A DNA stretch of 64,000 bases from Carya illinoinensis. Its lineage: Eukaryota > Streptophyta > Magnoliopsida > Fagales > Juglandaceae. The stretch covers positions 3,575,501 through 3,639,500 of the forward strand of contig NC_056759.1 in the NCBI RefSeq assembly GCF_018687715.1, given 5' to 3'. The notes under the pieces are model-generated. The model was not told the DNA's origin. It was given only the letters and a program-made list of their open reading frames with translations, and ran no database searches. Below, piece by piece: positions 1-12,567 of this stretch (its first letter is position 1; every line of letters begins with the position of its first letter). The position numbers and the translations under genes are program-made.

Positions 1-81
1 GTTAAATTCAACATGGTTTTTTTCCAGAATCATAGAAACTTTCATTGCATGTTCTTAACTTTTGCTTCTCACTTTCAACAG

Positions 82-2557
82 AGTTTTCTTGAGCATGATT
101 TTCTTCTAGAAAAGTTATCTCGTGAAGCTCCGATATATATTGTCATGGAAGGGAGTGAGCCGCCTTTCTTCACACGGTTATTTGAATGGGACTCTGCAAA
201 ATCTGCTGTAAGTGACTTTGTAATTATTGTGAAACTGTTACTAATTATGACTATAATGTTCGTAAAAGTCTCTTCATTTGGGCATAGATGCTTGGGAACT
301 CATTCCAAAGGAAGCTTACCTTGGTAAAAAGTGGGGGTACTCCAACTGTTGATGTAAGTTAAATCTTTTCACTCGCTTTAACTTTTCTTTGATCTTGATC
401 TTGAGCAACTGCTTACGAGTTCATTTACATTATGTTCCTGGGATTCTCTGTCATCCTATGCTGATCTCATCTGTCATATTGATTGGCATGTTTGTCTGTC
501 TAACTTCAGCAAGTGTTACCTAATAATATGTGGGATTGAAGGCATTCCATTTATTATAACATGGTGCATTCATTATACTACCACATAAAGATGCATTAAG
601 GTGTATTTTGCTTTCAGCAATTTTGGACTAGACAGTAATTTATTATTTTGCTGCACTTGCATTATTGCTTTGTTTTCTTCTGGATTTCAGTAAGTTTTTT
701 TAGAGTATTAAAAAGTCTAAGGTACTTCTTGAATTTTCATGGTTTTTTTTTTTTCAAAGTTAAAATTTTATTAATAAAAAGAAGCATAGCCATACAGGAA
801 ATATACGAAGAAAAAACCTAACAACAACTAAGAACTATAGATGGAAACAACTTCTTCAATTACCATGTTTTTTTTTTTTTTTGATAAGTAAAATAAATTA
901 TATTATCAAAAGAAGGCAAAAGCTTGATACAAAGGTTAGTGACCACATCTAGGTACTTCTTCAATTACCATGTTGATCAAAGCTATAACTGTTTTTATTT
1001 TTATTTTTTTGTGTAGGTAAAAGACATTTTATTAATAGAAATGAAAATATGTATAGCCCAAGTACACAAGACGTATACAAGTGACTATATCTGTTTTGCC
1101 AGTGTGATAGTCAAATCTTTAACCAAGCCTGAGAATTACCTGCTATTATTAGGAAATCAGAAACTATGGGATTCCTTTCCGTAATAAATCTGTGGTACGA
1201 CACCACAATTTTGCATGAAGCCTCAAAAAAAGTTGTGCTTTACGTTTTATTCAACTTTCTTATAATGTCAGATTGAGAAACTTCAAACGAAGTTAATAAG
1301 TTCATAAGATAGCGTATACAAGCGGGATTAATTTTTATTCATAAACAAAAAATATTAATTGGTTTATGATTTTTTTTTTTTTTCCAGAGAGAACTGATTA
1401 GTTAACAGAGTTTAGTATTTTAGGAAGGTCTGGAGGCCAATATATAAGGTCATGAAAGCTAAAATTCATTTTTTTCTTGTTGAAAGATAACACACTAGAC
1501 ACTTTCTACGCTTGTATAACTGATAAATATGTCAGCTTAACGCACTAATCAGTTAATTAATACTTTAGTTACAGTCTTTGTATCATGCTGGAAAACTTCG
1601 GTAATACATGTCAAGGTAATACAACATAGGAACTAGACATTGAACCATCTCATGAGATATCTGGGTTCTTGTTGACACCGTTCCTTTTGACCTTAACTTA
1701 CTGATGAGATATGATGCACACTTAGAAACCCAAACGGAGAACACCAGTATCTTATGGAGGAAGGTCTAGCGTTCCAGAAAAATCACAGCGTTCCAGAAGT
1801 ATGTCTTTTAGCCCTGACCGAGTTCGAGTAAGGGGCAGGTCTCCAGCTTTCAATGCACTAGCAGCTAATTTTGAGAACCCTAATGCCAGAAACCTTTCTA
1901 CTCCACCCCCTGTAGCAAGAAAGCTCTACCCAAGATCTGTAACCCCAGATTCGGGAAATCTGGCTTCCAAACCCTCAGGTATTGCAACACTAAGTGCCAC
2001 TTTTGAACAGCCTCCACCAGCACGAGAAGCTATCATTCCTCGATCTCTTAAGGGTATGCATTTTTTAGTTTCTTGAAAGCAAAAGTTGTTACTAATACAC
2101 CTTTAACCTTAGAAGTTGCTTAAATTTGATGTACTTTTTTTTTTCCTTGGTGAAGTGAGCCCAGTGACCCCCAAACAAAAACCAGAGGCAAATGATAAGG
2201 AGAACTCTATAAGCAGAAAATTAGAATCGCTGACCATACAGGAGGATGTGAAAGAGGGTGAAGTTGAAGATGAGGAAGGTCTCCCAGTATACCCTTACGA
2301 ACGCCTTAAAATAACGTCATCAGATCCTATTACCGAGATTGATGTGACCAAGCGAGAGGTAAATAATTGATATTGATTTATATCATCGTATCTACATTCT
2401 GTCATTCTCATCTCAGTTCTGAGTTCTTTTAATTCACATGCAGACGTATCTGTCTTCTACCGAATTCAGGGAGAAATTTGGGATGACAAAGGTTGTTTTT
2501 TTCAAGTTGCCCAAGTGGAAACAGAACAAGCTCAAGATGGCCCTTCAATTATTCTGA
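82..2557 (+). CDS. VLN4-like: Villin, C-terminal part (5' end outside window)
   Basis: Partial gene for a plant villin, an actin-filament bundling and severing protein of the cytoplasm. Exons read with consistent phases and GT-AG borders: 82-207, 288-353, 1726-2053, 2156-2358, 2444-2557 (stop TGA). The first two carry the end of the last gelsolin repeat (PFFTRLFEWDSAKSA, then GNSFQRKL). The third is the Ser/Pro/Arg-rich linker (SMSFSPDRVRVRGRSPAFNA) typical of VLN4/VLN5-type plant villins. The last two carry the acidic linker and the villin headpiece, ending KLPKWKQNKLKMALQLF, the F-actin-binding signature. The remaining 279 codons look intact. The family usually has about 950-1000 residues, so roughly 70% lies upstream of the window. 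The VLN4 rather than VLN5 assignment rests on the linker and is from memory; family membership is near certain. Confidence 0.93.
743..849 (-). mobile_element. LINE 3' tail, 5'-truncated
   Basis: A T-run followed by TTTTATTAATAAAAAGAAG and a GCATAGCC...TATACGAAG block is the reverse complement of the poly(A) end of a plant L1-type LINE. It lies in the villin intron 354-1725. It is flanked by imperfect copies of the same 18-bp word, 725-742 and 850-867, differing at three positions, consistent with an old target-site duplication. Confidence 0.6.
868..954 (-). mobile_element. LINE 3' tail with perfect 18-bp target duplication
   Basis: An 87-bp insert begins with a 15-bp T-run and TTGATAAGTAAA, the reversed end of an L1-type LINE. 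The sequence ACTTCTTCAATTACCATG occurs exactly at 850-867 and again at 955-972, so this is a very short, 5'-truncated retroposed copy. It lies inside the villin intron. Confidence 0.8.
989..1085 (-). mobile_element. LINE 3' tail, third copy in the same intron
   Basis: A T-rich start followed by GTAGGTAAAAGACATTTTAT, TATAGCCCAAGTACACAAG and ACGTATACAAG, again the reverse complement of a LINE 3' end. Boundaries are approximate and no target duplication was found. Confidence 0.6.
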
Positions 2558-4690
2558 GTCTCCTTTATCCCCTGATTTTTTCTTCGGCTCCCTGCAGTTT
2601 TAGGTTGCAGGTGGATGAAACCTTGCTTGCAAATCTTCACATGTTCTTGTGATAATCTTACTTTCTATGCCCTTTTTATAACTCACTAGACATTCTAAGT
2701 GCGAAGCTGTTTTATTTTGTGCAGTGGGGAACACAATCTCAGGAGTGAAAGGGACAGCATCAGTGCATTTTTAGCTGCTTCTGCTCCCAAGAAGCTTGTT
2801 TCAATGGAGGATGGACAGAATCAGAGATTTTCACTACACCTCTTTTCCCCCTTTCTGGTGGTTTGAATATCTATTTTAGTTTCTTTGTTGAGTTAGCTGC
2901 TTGGTATTCTTTTTGGTCACAGGTTTGTTGTGAGTTTGCATTTTTGTTTTTCTTCTTCGTTTTCATTGTTGTCGATTCAAAATTTATTTCGATAGAGCAA
3001 TGAATGCAGTCTACTTAGGTTGTATTGGTAGCTGAGGATGGAAGTGTGTGCAGCAGAGTATAAAAAACCAGTATACTTGTTTATTTGTTTTGACAATAAA
3101 GTGTGATTTTTGTCTTCTTGTTAGGGAACAAACCCCCCCCCCCCCCCCCCCAAAAAAAAAGAAAAAAAAAATAGAAAACCAATATATTATTTCTACATTT
3201 AAATCTTATCCTTTTAGCTCGTGGCTCTTTTTTTTTTTTTTCTCTGTACATCAAAGCTTTACCACCAGAAGATTGAATATTTTGTCGTATGTGTAGTTGT
3301 ACAAACTCTTTTACCTGTAGTCAATTTCATTTTCTATATGATTTTGACATACAAAGGATGCTAATTAAGAATTCAATGGAGTTGGCTCAACACATGTTGA
3401 TGAGTCTGGATTTCGTTTTGAATTATATTAATGGCCATCTCTTGCTGACAGGTGCTTTTTTAGAGCTGCGTTCTTGTGTTTTCGGCCATATCAGAATAGG
3501 TGATATTCTGTGTCATGCTCATAATCCAATAACTGAGCTTTCCGTAAATTACTCCCATTACGGTATATAGCTAGACATCATCACACACTAAAGTTGGGAC
3601 GTTGTTCTTGGACAACTGGTGCTAAAAAAAATAAAAAATAAAAATAAAAATTAGGAGGTTTCATTTTAAAATGAGCACATAAGCTTTATAAAATATTAAA
3701 ATATAGATTAATGTTTTAATTTGTAAACTACGATTGGGGATACAAATTCTCAACAAATTTGTCACACCGTTTCATTGTGTTGTAGGTGACACAATTTAAG
3801 TCTCACAGACTCCCACTTTAAGTCAGACCCGTTCAAATACCATCCGCAAAGATTCAATAAAAATGCAAATTGCATGTGGATTTATATTCTCTAACAAGAT
3901 TTTTTTAATAAATTTAGGTCTCATCCTCTTCTTGAAAAAAAAAATAGTCATCAAGACAGCCAATGCCAAAGGAGAGCCATGTGATCTTTGATGAAGTCAA
4001 TGCACCAATATTCTTCATTAATTGGTATGTGACTATCATAGTCTTTAGTTGACCCACGTAGATAATGAACCAATTCTCATTATTTTCACTTGCAGATAGA
4101 GGTTTAAGACAAGTTTTAAAAGTCATTATAAGATACTTGATGCATGTTCTCGCATGAATTAGCTTAGTGATCACGTTATTTCATGTATCAATTAGTTATG
4201 ATTGTAATTTGTTTCTCAAATGTCTTAAACAAAATCAACGGTCTTTGGAGTATTGGGTAATATAAAAAACTAAAATCATGTTAAATCATCAATTATATAA
4301 AGATTTAAACAAATGGGAATAGATAAATTTTATCATTCAATCTAAAACAAAGAAATTAGATATTGCCTAGAATTGTTACAAAAGGAAAATAAGAAGTTTA
4401 CAAATTTTTTATAATTCTATCCCAAACGAATGGTAATTCTATAAAATTAAATTATTTTTAATGAACTGGCACAGTAAAATTGGTTGGTTGTAAAAGAGAA
4501 ATGCTTGCGTTCTCGATGATGGGTCTCGAGCATTTCTCCCGATACATGAATTTCAGTTTTTTTTTTCTTTTTTTTTTTTATACTTTGAAATTAAGTATAT
4601 TTTTTTTATTGATGTTGCGAATTTTTTTTTTTGAAATATTTAAAAGCATTTTAAAAATACATGAAAAAAAATAATTTACATTTATTTTGG
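2558..4690. other. Villin 3' region and non-coding DNA
   Basis: The first 400 bases or so are likely villin 3' UTR; GTGCAG followed by a purine-rich stretch near 2725 may be a 3'-UTR intron acceptor. The rest is AT-rich with a C-run/A-run low-complexity stretch at 3131-3171. No gene was recognised; open frames here are short and without family resemblance. Confidence 0.5.
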
Positions 4691-4691
4691 T

Positions 4692-5047
4692 CCCGATTCA
4701 GCCCTCAAAACCGGATTGACCCAACACTAGATTTAACCTATGCTTTAAATCTAAGACAGATGTGTCCATTAAAGGTCGACCCCAGAAACGCCATTAACAT
4801 GGACCCAACCACGCCTCGATCATTCGACAACGCCTACTACAGAAACCTTCAGCAAGGAAAGGGTCTCTTCACCTCTGATCAGGTATTGTTTACAGATGCA
4901 AGATCAAAGGCCACCGTCAACTTATTTGCATCAAACAACGATGCTTTTAGACGGGCCTCTGTGAGCGCCATTACAAAACTGGGAAGTGTAGGGGTCAAGA
5001 CTAGAAATCAAGGTGAGATTCGGAACGATTGCACGAGGATGAACTAA
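4692..5047 (+). pseudogene. Class III peroxidase, last-exon remnant
   Basis: An open frame reads [52 protein letters not shown] and ends [10 protein letters not shown] before a stop. This is the C-terminal part of a secretory plant peroxidase (heme peroxidase, group resembling AtPRX16/45), including the last disulphide cysteine region and the conserved FDN(A/V)YY segment. The catalytic distal His region, the proximal-His segment (HTxGxxHC) and the signal peptide are absent: upstream 4480-4690 is T-rich with no matching exon. The normal protein has about 320-330 residues and only about 115 remain, so I call it a 5'-truncated remnant. The surviving frame is undamaged, so loss may be recent. A LINE fragment begins within about 40 bases downstream. 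Confidence 0.85.
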
Positions 5048-5083
5048 AAGAATATAGTAGTTCTTTTCCTTCCTAATTGCGCG

Positions 5084-5713
5084 CATGCAGCTTTATTTTG
5101 GAGGGACATCTGGAGTGGAGAGGAGGCACTGAATAATTCTTTTTCATTTATTTTCCGTGTGGCTTGTGATCAAGAAGCTTCGGTGGTGGATCTCTTGTTC
5201 GTTCAGGGAACCAAATATTTTGGAATGTCACTTTTAGTAGAGTTGCACATGACTGGGAAGAAGATAGCTCTGCGGCTTTTTTCAGCCTATTGTATTCTAC
5301 GAAGCTGAATGGATTGAATGAAGATAAGTTGTGGTGGAAACTTGCGGGTAAGTGTACTTTTTCGGTTCGTTCTTTCTATAAATTTCTTACAATTAATACA
5401 AACTCTCATTTCTCATGGAGAAACTTGTGGAGGAATAAGGCGCCTTCCAAAACGCTTTTCTTCATTTGGACAGCAGCACTTGGTAAGATCTTGATTACAG
5501 ATAATTTACAAAAGCATCGGATAATTATTACTGATTAGTGTTGTACGTGTAAGAAAGCTGGTGAGTCAATGAATCATCTCTTGCTACACTGTGAGACAGT
5601 CCAAGCCTTGTGGTACGAGGTATTTAGTCGTATAAGGTTAAATTGGGTGATACTGAATTCAGTGATTGAAGTATTGGCCAGTTGGGCGATGCCGGGCGGC
5701 AATTCACAAATCA
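5084..5713 (+). mobile_element. LINE ORF2 fragment (zf-RVT region), left half
   Basis: Decayed 3' part of a non-LTR (L1-type) retrotransposon ORF2. It reads AALFWRDIWSGEEAL in one frame, shifts frame near 5205, then continues through WWKLAGKCTFSVRSFYKFL, WRNLWRNKAPSKTLFFIW and MNHLLLHCETVQALWYEVF, the zinc-knuckle-like zf-RVT domain that follows plant LINE reverse transcriptases. A TAG at 5536-5538 sits where the family has Trp before CCTCKK. The reading stops at the CACTA insertion at 5713 and resumes at 23216. The reverse transcriptase core is missing, so the copy is 5'-truncated and inactive. Confidence 0.88.
5711..5713. repeat. Target-site duplication TCA, left
   Basis: TCA directly precedes the CACTACAA terminus. 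The same three bases follow the other terminus at 23213-23215. Three-base duplications are the rule for CACTA transposons. Confidence 0.9.
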
Positions 5714-5723
5714 CACTACAAAG

Positions 5724-8700
5724 GATACGCCCTGTTGCAGCTCTTGAATCCTTCGGAAATCACCCCATATTTCGCAGCTGATGGACTGTACCAACAATCG
5801 TGGCTTCGTCGCATGTTGGACGCCATATAATCGTTGCAACTGCTGGAACTCAGCTAATGTCGTGAATCGTTGGCAAAGCAGATGTTTTCCATCGTTTTTT
5901 ACTGATGGGAAAAACAGAGAAAAGCCGATGCAACTGATGTGAAGATTTCCGATTGTAATCGCTGCAGCTAAGTGTTTGGGTCGATTTACAACGTCGCAGT
6001 ACCGCTACGATGCCGCTGCAATTTATGGGGTGCATCCTCGACTGAAATTTAAATCGCTGTAACTTCTAACGTTACGTCGGCAGCCCATCCACCACAAATA
6101 CTCTGTTTTTCGCTGATGCTGTCCTTTCTCAACAAAGTTGAAAACTAACGGGATATTGTTCTTAAGTCGCCGGCAGAACCCAGCAGTTTGCGTCTTTGGA
6201 AAATCGCTGCCATGCCTTCCTTCTCAACGGAAAGAGCTCTGACGCATCAAGTTGGCTATTTTGCCCCCTGTCTATTACCCAGCTAGCGTCCATATATTGC
6301 CGCTGCATTAAGCAGTAGACTGTAGTGCCAGCGACCTTAACGGAATTAGTTGCAATGTGTCCTACTTAAAAGATCTTTTTCGTCCCAGCTGTTGCAATCA
6401 ATTTATTTGACTGGATATTAGAGGATTTTCCAGCAGGTATTAGTTTTTGTTGCATCGATTTATTTTACAAGATACGTGAATACGACGGAAACCATATTTT
6501 AAAACTATTGGACGTTGTTTTGCCCCTATTTTTGTGTACTACATTTCTCCCCACAGACTACAATATTGCATATTAACAGGCATTTACACGCTTTTGTAAG
6601 CTGCTACTTTAATTAATGCATAGATCATAATATTGTCAGTAGAGCATTTTACAAGATAATATTAGTCATTAATTTGGTAACATACTAAGTAGATCATATA
6701 TATATACCAATATTATCATAAATATAAAATAAAAATCTGAAATGTGTGTTCTCCATAAGGGTTGAGAGAATTCACATGTTACCAAATTTATCATTGCCAA
6801 TAGAAGTCAATAACTGTTACTGGAAAAAGTGCTTAGTCAAATGAAGATCACAACAATCTTATATATTTTATATATCCATATATATATATATATATATATA
6901 TAATTTTATATATCCATATATATATAATTATATTTATTCATCTGTTTTTTTCATTAATAAACAAGCAGATATATAGATTCCATGCTAATTGCTACAATAG
7001 ACCACCTAAACCCCCCTGTTAAGTCATTCACTATGAAATTGCTATGTGGGTCTTGTAGCTCATGCAATAAATAGTCTAAAAACTGGAATTTCTTGAATTG
7101 TCTAGTGTCATATATGAAATCTGTAACCCCTTGCATAACAATTGAGCAATTGAAGAAACTAATGAACTTTCTCAATTCAACACATCTTGCAACCCAAACA
7201 AAATATTGCCATCCAAAATCCACAGCTTCATTGATCATCAAACTCTAAATAAAGTGCCATTTTGGTGGAATACATAAATGGCCTGTGTTTCCAGAACATT
7301 TTTCTTACTTCCTTCCAACTGCCCAGCCCCTACTAACTAGTCCAATCCCCACAAAGTACCACATGTATTTAAACACTTTCACAAATCCATTTATATACAC
7401 TGGTGCATTCGGATAATTCACACATAGAAAGAGAGGAGAGACTGATTTCTTACAATAGATATATTGTAATTGAATGGTACTCAATTAACCTTCTGGTCCA
7501 TGCCCTCTGAACTGTCATGGAGCACTGCAGCATAGCCCTACACATCATTGGGTGGAGTGGTAAGAACTGCTTAAGTTGGTCATATATAGCAGTACCGCAA
7601 AAATTCCCTAGCTGGCCGCCCATTAATACTGTAATTATTTCACATTACCTCCAACCACCTGCATTCCATAACCCATTTAACATCAATGGAGGTATAAATG
7701 CAGTGTAAAGATATAGTTAACTTAATTGTTAATGGTATGCAAAAATCACTTTTTCGACATAATTAACATGATTGCTTACATATTCATGTACTTGCCTAGT
7801 TGCAGTCGCTTCTGTCACTCACTTCCCATATATAACTACAGCAGTTATACGTCGCTATTATGATCCCCTTATAATACTAGCAATGTCAATTAACCTAGTG
7901 TAAGTTCTCTCGAGATCAATTATTTGTATAATGATCAAATCTGAGCATTATATATCAACCTAATTAAGTGTCCTATTTCTAGTTACTGAAGTTGGTCATG
8001 AAATCACAATAAACTTCTTGTCAAACCCTGAATATATTACCTGGATTTCGACTTCCTATCCAGCCACTGCAATAATAAACCCCAACCTAATTAGCTGTCA
8101 TTCCAAGATCTCACTAAACCCAGCTATGATACAAATGTTCCTCTATTGGCATCTATGGTGTATGTTGTGTTCCTTTTAACTTAACACCTTTACATGAATA
8201 GACAATACTCATCCAACTATTACTTACAGTCATAAGTTGCTAGAAATCTGAGGTCTTTATGATCTTTAGTAGCCTTATAATTCAAATCATTTATAAGGGT
8301 ATCATATACTATAAACCACTCAGTTTCAACCTACAAGATGAGAAAATGAATGAACACCATAGTTTAGGGCCATTTTGCTATCACTTTTTGAAGTAATAAT
8401 CCCATTACTTCCTCCAACCTCTATCTCTAATCTGTGTAGACCACCCCGTATATTCATTTGGTATTAAAATTTGTCGATGATTCAAGTGCTGCCCCATATC
8501 TGTAGAAGCCAACATGCATCAGTCTTCTACACTATTGGACTAAGCATATATGAATGCAATAAAGGATTGCTAAACGGGAATGGCATGGTTATGACTAAAT
8601 TAATATAACATGTTGATCTCTTTGGCATTCTCAACTTTTTCTTAAACTACAATGCATAACCAAAATGACAGCCAAAGTTTTTCCAAATTTGAGAAAAATT

Positions 8701-9534
8701 CTGTACACAGGCCCATCAAAGCACATCTAAAACCTATGCTCCCTCTATTTTTTTTTATGAGTATCCTATGCTCTCTTTATTTATCATAATATATTGATGA
8801 AACTTTTTCAATAGCATGAATCAACAAACCAACTCATAATCATCACTACAACACAGTCATCCCAACAGAAACATTAACTTTTGTAATTTTCCCCACCTTT
8901 CAGGGCAGTGATGTAACATATTTCCAGACATCTGCAACCATTTTCAAAACACTTGAACATTTCATTTTGGGATTTGCTGGAGATGTCGTCCCCCCATATT
9001 GCTGTCCAGTTGCCACAGCCCAAAGGCAACCAATTCCATCACTGCCCTCTATGTTGTACCTGCATACCAACATCCCTGTCAATGTGAGTGTAATAATAGA
9101 GAGAGTGTGATTGGGTGAATTCACGAGTTCCTGTGAAAAATATATATACTTACATTTTGAATTTTTTACTAATTCAGCTTTGAGTATGTAACCCATTGAA
9201 CTTCTCCCCTAATATCCTAACTTACTAGCTTAAAACTGACATCTGCTCTGTTCATTAACCATGTCATATATGGCCAGCTAGAGAAATATTTGAACCTCCC
9301 CCAGCCATCCCACTGCATTTTGGCTTCCAAAAATATACTCCAGTTCGAACCCAAGGCATAGATAGACAGCAGTTTGCTACATATATATAGTTATATATTT
9401 ATATGTATTCCCCCAGCCACCCTCTCCTCCTTTCCCAAAAAGCATGCAGTAGGCATGCACACAAATGACCCACAAAAAATGCACCCAAAATCTGTCAAAA
9501 AATTGCTAAAAGGTTTTTTCATGCAGCTCGGGGG
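5724..9534. other. CACTA 3' arm, non-coding
   Basis: 3.8 kb between the left terminus and the stop codon of the TNP1-type gene. The outer 650 bases are relatively GC-rich, with scattered words such as CGTCGC, GCAGCT and CGCTGCA expected of CACTA subterminal repeats. From 6.4 kb on it is AT-rich with a (TA)n run at 6883-6902. The open frames near 6954-7241 and 8900-9196 (minus) resemble no family I know. A 12-bp perfect inverted repeat bounds 8902-9048. Confidence 0.6.
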
Positions 9535-12500
9535 TCACTGCCTCCCCCAAAGTGTATCTCCCTCGCGCGACTGAAATGAAGCCATGAAACTCCTCAACAG
9601 AGCATCAGTTTCAGTTTGACGCTCCACAACCACTCGCATTTCTTCCCTTACACGGTCTAGTTGACTCTTGTAGTCCTCTGCATCTTTCTTATGTTTTTCC
9701 ACTAACAGGGCATACTCTTTAGCTTGTAACATGTCCTTTTCTCTTGTAGACTCTGGTATCACCATCTCTCCGAGGCCTCGTGCATATCCTGGCCTATGCC
9801 CAAGTACCTCCCTAAAGACAGCCTTAGCTGCCTCATCAGTACGATTCTCAGGGGCTAAGTCATCCATCTTTCCAGCCATCTCCTTCTGCACATAGTGTAA
9901 AATCAGTTACTCATCATGTTTCTGTTATGAAACCATGGTACAGATTTTCACCATTATTTTAACTATGCCTTTTAGTCTATCTGGCGTGAAAGATTTGAGA
10001 TGGCTTACATAAATATCTTCACTGGCATCTGTGACAAATCTATCATTCTTCTTTGACCAACGGACTGCTTTGTAGAAGTCCACTAAGTTTGCTCCTTCGG
10101 ATCGCTATTTGTTAATAAAACATCCAATTTTGTTACATGGTTCAACAACCATAAGGAATAAAGGCCTTAAGACATATAGTACATAACAAATTCTGCAGTG
10201 AATAAATTAGTGTACAGCCACAGTTACAATATCATTTTCCCATTGACTAGATGTGCTTTGGATTTTTCATCAATTTTACAACACTTTGTCTTACCCTATG
10301 ATTCAAATGTAATGCATATATCCATTGCAAGTTAATAATCTAGTGGCAAGTCTAACGTCTTCGATCATGTTTTTAACTATCACCTGCAACCATTTGTCCA
10401 TGAAAATTCATAACAATACCATAACTGGTTGCACAGCTAATATAGACATAGCATCAACTCTTGTGGAAAACAGTGCTTTATTTTATCACCGTACATGCAT
10501 CTGACAACAACCCCTTTGATCTCTCCCCCCCACATTGCGCATACCTGGAGGTACATAACCCCTAACCTAGCTTGTATATGGCCTTATATTTTTGCATGCC
10601 ACCGTAATACACAAATATGCTAATCTCACATTTGTCCTATTTCTGATAAATCTAATCTCATCATTATATGGCTGTCTCTGGAAATTGCACATAAGTATGG
10701 CAAATCTTTGACCACATAATCCAGTTAGATTTTAAAACAGAATTTTTTAACATGCAAAAATCTGTTGGTTTACAATTACTGCAGCAACTTACAATTACTA
10801 CCTCCAATCACTGATCGTAACAGAAGGCTGTGTGTTTAAAAATTTTCCACATGAAATTGTGATTTGCAGCTTAAGATTACCATAATCAGCTTGAATAAAT
10901 TAGAAGCAAACCAACCCAAGCCCTATACCTTTTCCTCTAGGATCCTCACAAACGATTTCCACCCTGCAGTGTGATTAATCTTCAGCTTCATACGATTCTC
11001 CTTATTTATGTTTGAGATTTTCTGCCATCATGCAAGTAAACAGGTTATTTTTCTGCCAACTATATGGACCTTTGTCAAGACTTTTCTATATTGTATATAC
11101 AAAATGGTAGCCCAATAAGCAACAGCTTTAACATACCTTGAAGTGATCACTTCCCCATCGGCCACATAGCTTAACCCATACCAAGGGCTCGACCAAGCTT
11201 GTCCCACCAGCCAATGCCTCCTCATGGCTCGCATATGCCAAATACTTCTTGTGAAGCTCATGGTGGAATGCGTTAAATCTCTTACGCAGCTGCTTCCAAA
11301 CTGCCAACCGATGGTTCTTAAGTTCCCAATCTAATTCAAAGTCACCCTACACAAAAAATAAACTATGGTCATCTAACCCATAGTTAAGTGGCCTTCCTTA
11401 TACCAAGGCACCTACAGCTGTGTATATTGTCTTACCCTGACCCTGTCAATCAACTCATCCTTAACGGACTTGGGTACGTCCGTCCATCTTGCAAAGCTTA
11501 TGTCCGCATGATGTTTTAAAATCCACGTTACTCGTGTTGTAAAGAATGAGGCATTCTCACAGCAAGGTGCTGTCTCCCCATCATTTATTCTCAAAGGTAT
11601 TTTCCCGTGCCTCCTTAATTTATCGAACTCGGTACACTTAGCGGGCCCACGTCCACGTTTCTGTTGTCCAACGTTTGTTACGGGAACTGCAGCTTCGTCC
11701 TCTGTCATTAAAATGTGAAAATAATGCAGCAATTATTTACTGACAACAATATAAAATTACCCAAAACAGCAGGCTGTAATATATTGTATTGCAGGTCACT
11801 TGATTCTAAAGGTACATGAATAACACAACTAATGCCTTACCAATATTGTCTCTAGTAGAAATGGCTCCTGTTATTGGATTGGTTCTGGGGTTATTAATTT
11901 CATGTATCGGTGGCTGTGTTGACTCATCATAGTCCTCTCCTTGACCCTCTCGCTGACTCCATCGCCAAATATTGTCTCTATTAGTGTCTGCTGTCGGTAT
12001 TGGATTGGCGTAGACAGGATATCTTTCTATGGAGGGTGGCTGTGTTGACTCATCATGCATTTCCCCATTAACCTCTCGCATTATCCATCGCCAAATAGGG
12101 TCTCTATTAGTGTCCACTGTTGGTATTGGATTGCCATTGACAGTATTTCTGAATACGGATGGTGGCTGTGTTGACTCATCATAGCTCTCGCCTTGACCCT
12201 CTCGCTGACTCCATCGCCATATATTGTCCCTATTAGTGTCATGAGTCGATATTGGATCAGCATTGACAGTATTTCCTTCTTTGGAGGGTGGTTGTGTTGA
12301 GTCATCAAATCTCTCGTCTTGATCCTCTAGCTGACTCCATCTCGAAATACACCCTCTATTAGTGTCCGCTGTTGGTATTGGGTTGTCGTTTGCATGAATT
12401 CTTTCATGTAATTGTGGCTGTGTTGACTCATCAGAGCTCTCGCCTTGACCCTCTTGCTGACTCCATCGGCAAATAAGTGGAGGCCGTGGTCGGCCTCTTG

Positions 12501-12567
12501 AAAAAGGTCTACCTCGTCTTTTAAATTGTCGAACTCCTCTACCCCTTGCTCTCCCACTTTGTTCCAT
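9535..12567 (-). CDS. TNP1/TNPA-type CACTA protein (Transposase_24), 6 exons
   Basis: Second CACTA gene, expected to bind subterminal repeats as En/Spm TNPA does. Exons with GT-AG borders and matching phases: 12567-11841, 11701-11436, 11346-11137, 11021-10929, 10104-10009, 9885-9535; 580 residues without a break. Residues 1-33 are Arg/Gly-rich (RGRGVRQFKRRGRPFSRGRP). Residues 34-242 are five 42-residue tandem repeats, each starting RW(S/I) and holding (D/E)(S/D)STQP. The conserved core follows (GPAKCTEFDKLRRHGKIPL; FHHELHKKYLAYASHEEAL; WVKLCGRWGSDHFK; SKKNDRFVTDASEDIY; VFREVLGHRPGYARGLG), typical of plant Ptta/En/Spm PF03004 proteins. Residues about 515-575 look like a coiled coil. The ATG directly follows an AG acceptor (AAGTAG/ATG), suggesting an upstream leader exon. 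The exon model is mine; family assignment is firm. Confidence 0.88.
11842..12468 (-). repeat. Five in-frame 126-bp tandem repeats in TNP1-type exon 1
   Basis: Five units of exactly 42 codons in a row, diverged from each other but all keeping RW(S/I) at the start, STQP at positions 15-19 and TNR or STR at positions 36-38. The period is constant, with no indels between units. The last unit's final codon is completed by the next exon. Because the units preserve length, other frames are also open here; those frames are not genes. Confidence 0.9.

Noticed and set aside
6883..6902. TA microsatellites (also near 21795, 28890, 30100, 56690)
   Set aside because: Ordinary simple repeats with no link to element ends or genes.
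11842..12468. Repeat array as CRISPR
   Set aside because: Units are contiguous, coding and 126 bp without spacers, in a plant nuclear genome.
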